Shown piece after piece: positions 61,682-64,000 of a DNA stretch of 64,000 nt (the first letter of the stretch is position 1; every line of letters begins with the position of its first letter). A program made the position numbers and the translations under genes. The notes beneath the pieces were generated by a model. It was given only the letters and a program-made list of their open reading frames with translations, had not been told where the DNA came from and ran no database searches. Source of the DNA: CAWFGW01 sp963849955 (lineage in GTDB: Bacteria > Bacteroidota > Bacteroidia > Cytophagales > JAAEPT01); NCBI GenBank assembly GCA_963849955.1, contig CAWKJU010000009.1, forward strand, positions 248,001-312,000, in the 5' to 3' direction.

Positions 61682-62023
61682 CTAATTCGACCAAACCGCA
61701 TACCCTTTTCTTCTCAATTCAAGGGTTAACTGCTTTTCCATTTTTAGAGCTTCTTCTCGGGTTTTGTATGGTGGTAAATGGCCGTATAAACTCGAACGTA
61801 AATAAGCACCATACTTCTCGACAATGGAGGAGGAAATCTTATGCCCTTTTTTACTTACCGCACTCGTTTTATGCTGTAAAAACCGCTCTTGAGGTGTTTT
61901 ACTCGTCATACCTACATACACACATTCCATAGCGCCATTGTATTGGGGATTTGCTATCCTAAATCGGGTATTTTCAGAATACACTTTGCGTTTAAGCTCG
62001 ATTACGTAAACTGTATAGGGCAT
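61682..62023 (-). CDS. GIY-YIG-like small protein
   Basis: 113 residues with a divergent GIY-YIG pattern: YTVYVIELKRKV, then CVYVGMTSKTPQERFLQHK and a C-terminal EALKMEKQLTLELRRKGYAVWSN. The YVYVI...VYVG layout fits the fold, with an unusual ~25-residue insertion between the two motifs. It is not closely related to the two tandem GIY-YIG genes nearby. Confidence 0.65.
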   Translation of the reverse strand: MPYTVYVIELKRKVYSENTRFRIANPQYNGAMECVYVGMTSKTPQERFLQHKTSAVSKKGHKISSSIVEKYGAYLRSSLYGHLPPYKTREEALKMEKQLTLELRRKGYAVWSN

Positions 62024-62109
62024 AGTAGATTTGAGTTGAAACGAGTACGATTTTTATAGTTCTTCAATAAATACGCTGGGTTAATAATAACTCTTAATAA
62101 TCAAAAAAG

Positions 62110-62340
62110 GTTATCTAACTGCTTTGAATGTATTATGGTAGATGATTTTTCGTAAAAAGAATAATTATGTTAATGAATACATTGAAGTCAATCTTCACCT
62201 TCCCCAGTTTAAAAATTGCCTAAACTTTACTAACTCGTCTCCGTCTCAATGGGATTCCTGATCAACTCCACTTTGCTACGTTGTCTGGAATGACGGTTTT
62301 GGGAGTTGGGTTTACGAGTATACCTGATGCATTTGTAAAA
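62110..62340 (-). pseudogene. Decayed GIY-YIG copy with foreign insert
   Basis: TTATCTAACTGCTTTGAAT (from about 62112) and GATTTTTCGTAAAAAGAAT (about 62144) match pieces of the intact GIY-YIG genes, and the start segment GTATACCTGATGCAT reappears at ~62319. Order and frame are destroyed and unrelated sequence lies between. No other gene is visible in 62024-62480. Confidence 0.5.
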
Positions 62341-62375
62341 AAAACAATCCCTAAAAATGAAATAGGCTTACCCCT

Positions 62376-62473
62376 TCCCGATAGCTATCGGGAGAAATAA
62401 GCCTTTGCTTTCATGAGCCCCCTCCCGATAGCTATCGGGACGGAAGCTATCGGGACTATCGGGACGGATTCGA
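62376..62473. repeat. Palindromic repeats and tRNA-Thr 3' fragment, copy 1
   Basis: The 18-nt palindrome TCCCGATAGCTATCGGGA stands at 62376-62393 and 62423-62440, the latter followed by partial copies. It is flanked by GAGCCCC and GGATTCGAACC, pieces of the tRNA-Thr 3' end. The first copy sits in the loop of a terminator-like hairpin. Confidence 0.75.
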
Positions 62474-62480
62474 ACCTAAT

Positions 62481-62762
62481 TCAATATTTACTAAGTAACT
62501 TCTCACTAATCTCGGGGTATTTAACCAAATTCTCTAAATACTTCCTCGATTTCATTCTCTTGATATGAGCTTCTATTTTTCGTGCTTGAATTCTATCAAC
62601 ACAATTTATCTGGAAAAACAATACCCAATCATCTGCTTTACCAGTATGTGATTTCTCATAAAAAGAGGTGTTATGCTGATTTATCCGTTCGAATAAATCT
62701 TCGCATTCGCCAATATAAAATTTATCTAACTGCTTTGAATAAAGTATGTATACCTGATGCAT
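62481..62762 (-). CDS. GIY-YIG nuclease-domain protein, copy 1
   Basis: 93 residues of the UPF0213/GIY-YIG type: VYILYSKQLDKFYIGECEDLFERINQHN with the catalytic Tyr and Arg, and EAHIKRMKSRKYLENLV. Nearly identical to copy 2 at 62903-63184 (a handful of differences, such as HTGKADDWVLF versus YTSKVNDWSLF). It stands downstream of a partial tRNA-Thr 3' end and terminator-like hairpin. Single-domain proteins of this kind may cut branched DNA or be mobile nucleases. Confidence 0.85.
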   Translation of the reverse strand: MHQVYILYSKQLDKFYIGECEDLFERINQHNTSFYEKSHTGKADDWVLFFQINCVDRIQARKIEAHIKRMKSRKYLENLVKYPEISEKLLSKY

Positions 62763-62806
62763 TTGTTAAAAAAAATTACTCCTTAAAAACAAAATAGGCG
62801 TACATT

Positions 62807-62887
62807 TCCCGATAGCTATCGGGAGGTGTACGCCTTTGCTTTTGTGAGCCCCCTCCCGATAGCTATCGGGACGGAAGCTATCGGGAC
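62807..62887. repeat. Palindromic repeats and tRNA-Thr 3' fragment, copy 2
   Basis: TCCCGATAGCTATCGGGA again at 62807-62824, inside the loop of the hairpin GGCGTACA/TGTACGCC, and at 62854-62871, between GAGCCCC and GGATTCGAACC of a partial tRNA-Thr 3' end. The palindrome has invaded both hairpin loop and tRNA acceptor region of the duplicated unit. Confidence 0.75.
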
Positions 62888-62902
62888 GGATTCGAACCCA
62901 AT

Positions 62903-63184
62903 TCAATATTTACTAAGTAATTTCTCACTGATTTCTGGGTATTTAACTAAATTTTCTAAATACTTCCTAGATTTCATCTTTTTAATATGAGCTTCTATTT
63001 TTCGTGGTTGTATTCTATCAACACAATTTATTTGGAAAAACAATGACCAATCATTGACTTTACTGGTATATGATTTTTCGTAAAAAGATGTGTTATGCTG
63101 ATTTATCCGTTCGAATAAATCTTCGCATTCGCCAATATAAAATTTATCTAACTGCTTTGAATAAAGTATGTATACCTGATGCAT
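62903..63184 (-). CDS. GIY-YIG nuclease-domain protein, copy 2 (next to tRNA-Thr)
   Basis: 93 residues, same family as copy 1, with YILYSKQLDKFYIGECEDLF and IEAHIKKMKSRKYLENLVKY. It begins 69 nt after the 3' end of intact tRNA-Thr on the same strand, just behind the tRNA terminator hairpin. This looks like the parental unit from which copy 1 was duplicated together with a piece of the tRNA 3' end. Confidence 0.85.
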   Translation of the reverse strand: MHQVYILYSKQLDKFYIGECEDLFERINQHNTSFYEKSYTSKVNDWSLFFQINCVDRIQPRKIEAHIKKMKSRKYLENLVKYPEISEKLLSKY

Positions 63185-63217
63185 TTGTTAAAAAAATTAC
63201 TCCTTAAAAACAAAATA

Positions 63218-63240
63218 GGCGTACATTTTTGGTGTACGCC
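63218..63240 (-). terminator. Terminator of tRNA-Thr
   Basis: GGCGTACA (63218-63225) pairs with TGTACGCC (63233-63240), loop of 7 nt, followed on the minus strand by TATTTTGTTTTT. Confidence 0.75.
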
Positions 63241-63252
63241 TTTGCTTTTGTG

Positions 63253-63326
63253 AGCCCCCAGTCGGATTCGAACCAACGACCTACTGATTACAAGTCAGTT
63301 GCTCTGGCCAACTGAGCTATGGAGGC
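63253..63326 (-). tRNA. tRNA-Thr (anticodon TGT)
   Basis: Full cloverleaf in normal order: acceptor GCCTCCA/TGGGGGC, D arm GCTC...GAGC with TTGGCCA-type loop, anticodon stem ACTGA/TCAGT with loop CTTGTAA, variable AGGTC, T arm GTTGG TTCGAAT CCGAC. No CCA is encoded. It serves as a local standard against which the odd array at 32.4-32.9 kb can be compared. Confidence 0.95.
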
Positions 63327-63413
63327 CTCTGTTCTATTTGAACGGCTGCAAATGTAGTGGTCTATTTATAGATTTGCAAACCTACAAACAGCTTTTTTGA
63401 AGATATTTTGCAC

Positions 63414-64000
63414 TTAATATTCAAAGTTATTGATTAACTGCATTTTACGCTTCAACTCTTTGAGCTGCTTTTCTGCTACCGCTACTTTTTGGTCTACTTC
63501 TACCCGTAATTTGTCTGCATTCTTCGAGCGAGCAAAAAACTCAATGTTCGTTTTTAAGGTAGAAATATCAGCTTTGATGTCGTTCATCTGATTTCTGATT
63601 TTGTCTTTATGTTTGCCGATGATCACACCAGCATTTGGATGACCTTTTAAGCTGCCAAGTTCTACTGCTATCTCAAGCTCATCTTTTTGCGACCCTTCTG
63701 GTAACTTCGCAACAAAGGTGCTGGTGGCTTGCTTATATGCTTTCGATACCGATTCAATTTTGTCTTTTGGTACAAACCCAACAGCATCGTATTGCGCGAT
63801 GAGGTCAGTAAACGCTGATACCTGATCTTCTTTAAGTTGATTTATCGCTTCAATGAGTTCACGTTTTGCTTTTGCGTTGTCCACAAATTCTGCGTCTTTC
63901 TCAGCAAAAAATGCTTTTCTTCGGTTGAAAAAATAATCGCAGGCTTCACGAAAACGACCATAAATGGCATCACTTTGCTTTTGAGGTACCGGCCATTTTT
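63414..64000 (-). CDS. DUF349 protein, C-terminal part (5' end outside window)
   Basis: The frame stays open to the window edge, beyond the GTG at 63884. The end-of-window part reads PVPQKQSDAIYGRFREACDYFF, the DUF349 repeat signature, followed by charged coiled coil and KRELIEAINQLKEDQVSAF. DUF349 proteins are long helical, charged proteins; their function is not well defined. Codes on the minus strand upstream of tRNA-Thr. Confidence 0.85.
   Translation of the reverse strand, partial: KWPVPQKQSDAIYGRFREACDYFFNRRKAFFAEKDAEFVDNAKAKRELIEAINQLKEDQVSAFTDLIAQYDAVGFVPKDKIESVSKAYKQATSTFVAKLPEGSQKDELEIAVELGSLKGHPNAGVIIGKHKDKIRNQMNDIKADISTLKTNIEFFARSKNADKLRVEVDQKVAVAEKQLKELKRKMQLINNFEY

Noticed and set aside
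62376..63240. Possible CRISPR array
   Set aside because: Repeats are palindromes and gene duplicates at irregular spacing with no uniform spacers and no cas genes.

Overview
The window is AT-rich Bacteroidota DNA, most likely from a marine or freshwater Flavobacteriales relative. Three things point there: a type IX secretion cassette (SprF/PorP protein, giant adhesin with a CHU_C/type B sorting domain, TPR/PD40 protein), Bacteroidota promoters of the form TTTG-N17-21-TAnnTTTG (for example before amtB, before the tandem micro-ORFs at 26.0 kb and before the second rtcB operon), and an almost complete lack of Shine-Dalgarno sites. I see no rRNA and no CRISPR array; there is one ordinary tRNA, tRNA-Thr(TGT), at 63.3 kb.

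Layout. 1-5.3 kb: T9SS adhesin operon (minus strand). 5.4-25.9 kb: ordinary chromosome: TatD, TcdA, a methyltransferase, a pentapeptide protein, an SGNH esterase lipoprotein, PBP1A, AmtB, thioredoxin-like proteins, a lipid acyltransferase, a desaturase, YceI, metY (broken by an in-frame TGA), PutA, DUF2797 and prohibitin. 25.9-43.1 kb: an RNA-repair island. 43.2-59.7 kb: a defense island on the minus strand with McrBC, a Septu-like ATPase/HNH pair, and a type I RM operon (hsdM, PD-(D/E)XK, fic, hsdS, DUF1643-KAP, hsdR). 59.9-64 kb: a umuD relic, small unknown genes, tandem GIY-YIG cassettes beside tRNA-Thr, and a partial DUF349 gene.

The RNA-repair island is the most interesting part. Its first module is one minus-strand operon: a ~0.6 kb array of tRNA-like pieces, then slipin, two RlaP-type nucleotidyltransferases, an unknown protein, RtcB, and a strong terminator. 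Read by eye, at least two units of the array are circularly permuted tRNA shapes: the T arm and 3' acceptor strand come first, then a 2-5 nt linker, then the matching 5' acceptor strand and D arm. In one unit the acceptor stem pairs 7/7 and the split anticodon stem 5/5. Folded this way, the RNA has a closed acceptor end and open ends at the anticodon loop, which is the shape of a tRNA nicked by an anticodon nuclease. A divergent gene encodes a WYL regulator fused to a PhyH-type 2-oxoglutarate/Fe(II) dioxygenase. A 20-nt perfect repeat with dyad symmetry (TACGCA-N7-TGCGTA) occurs both in the divergent region and inside the operon.

The second module (RtcB2, the GGQ release-factor homolog PrfH, a tryptophan-rich protein) lies behind a leader that looks like a translation-coupled attenuator: good promoter, rare strong SD, 15-codon ORF, hairpin, overlapping antiterminator and strong intrinsic terminator. 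I infer that slowed or failed translation of the leader turns on ribosome and tRNA repair. Two further micro-ORF plus terminator modules precede a TPR gene at 26 kb, and their peptides share a loose H-(I)-x-T-x-x-G pattern with the rtcB2 leader peptide.

All assignments come from reading the sequence; no homology search, folding program or covariance model was run.
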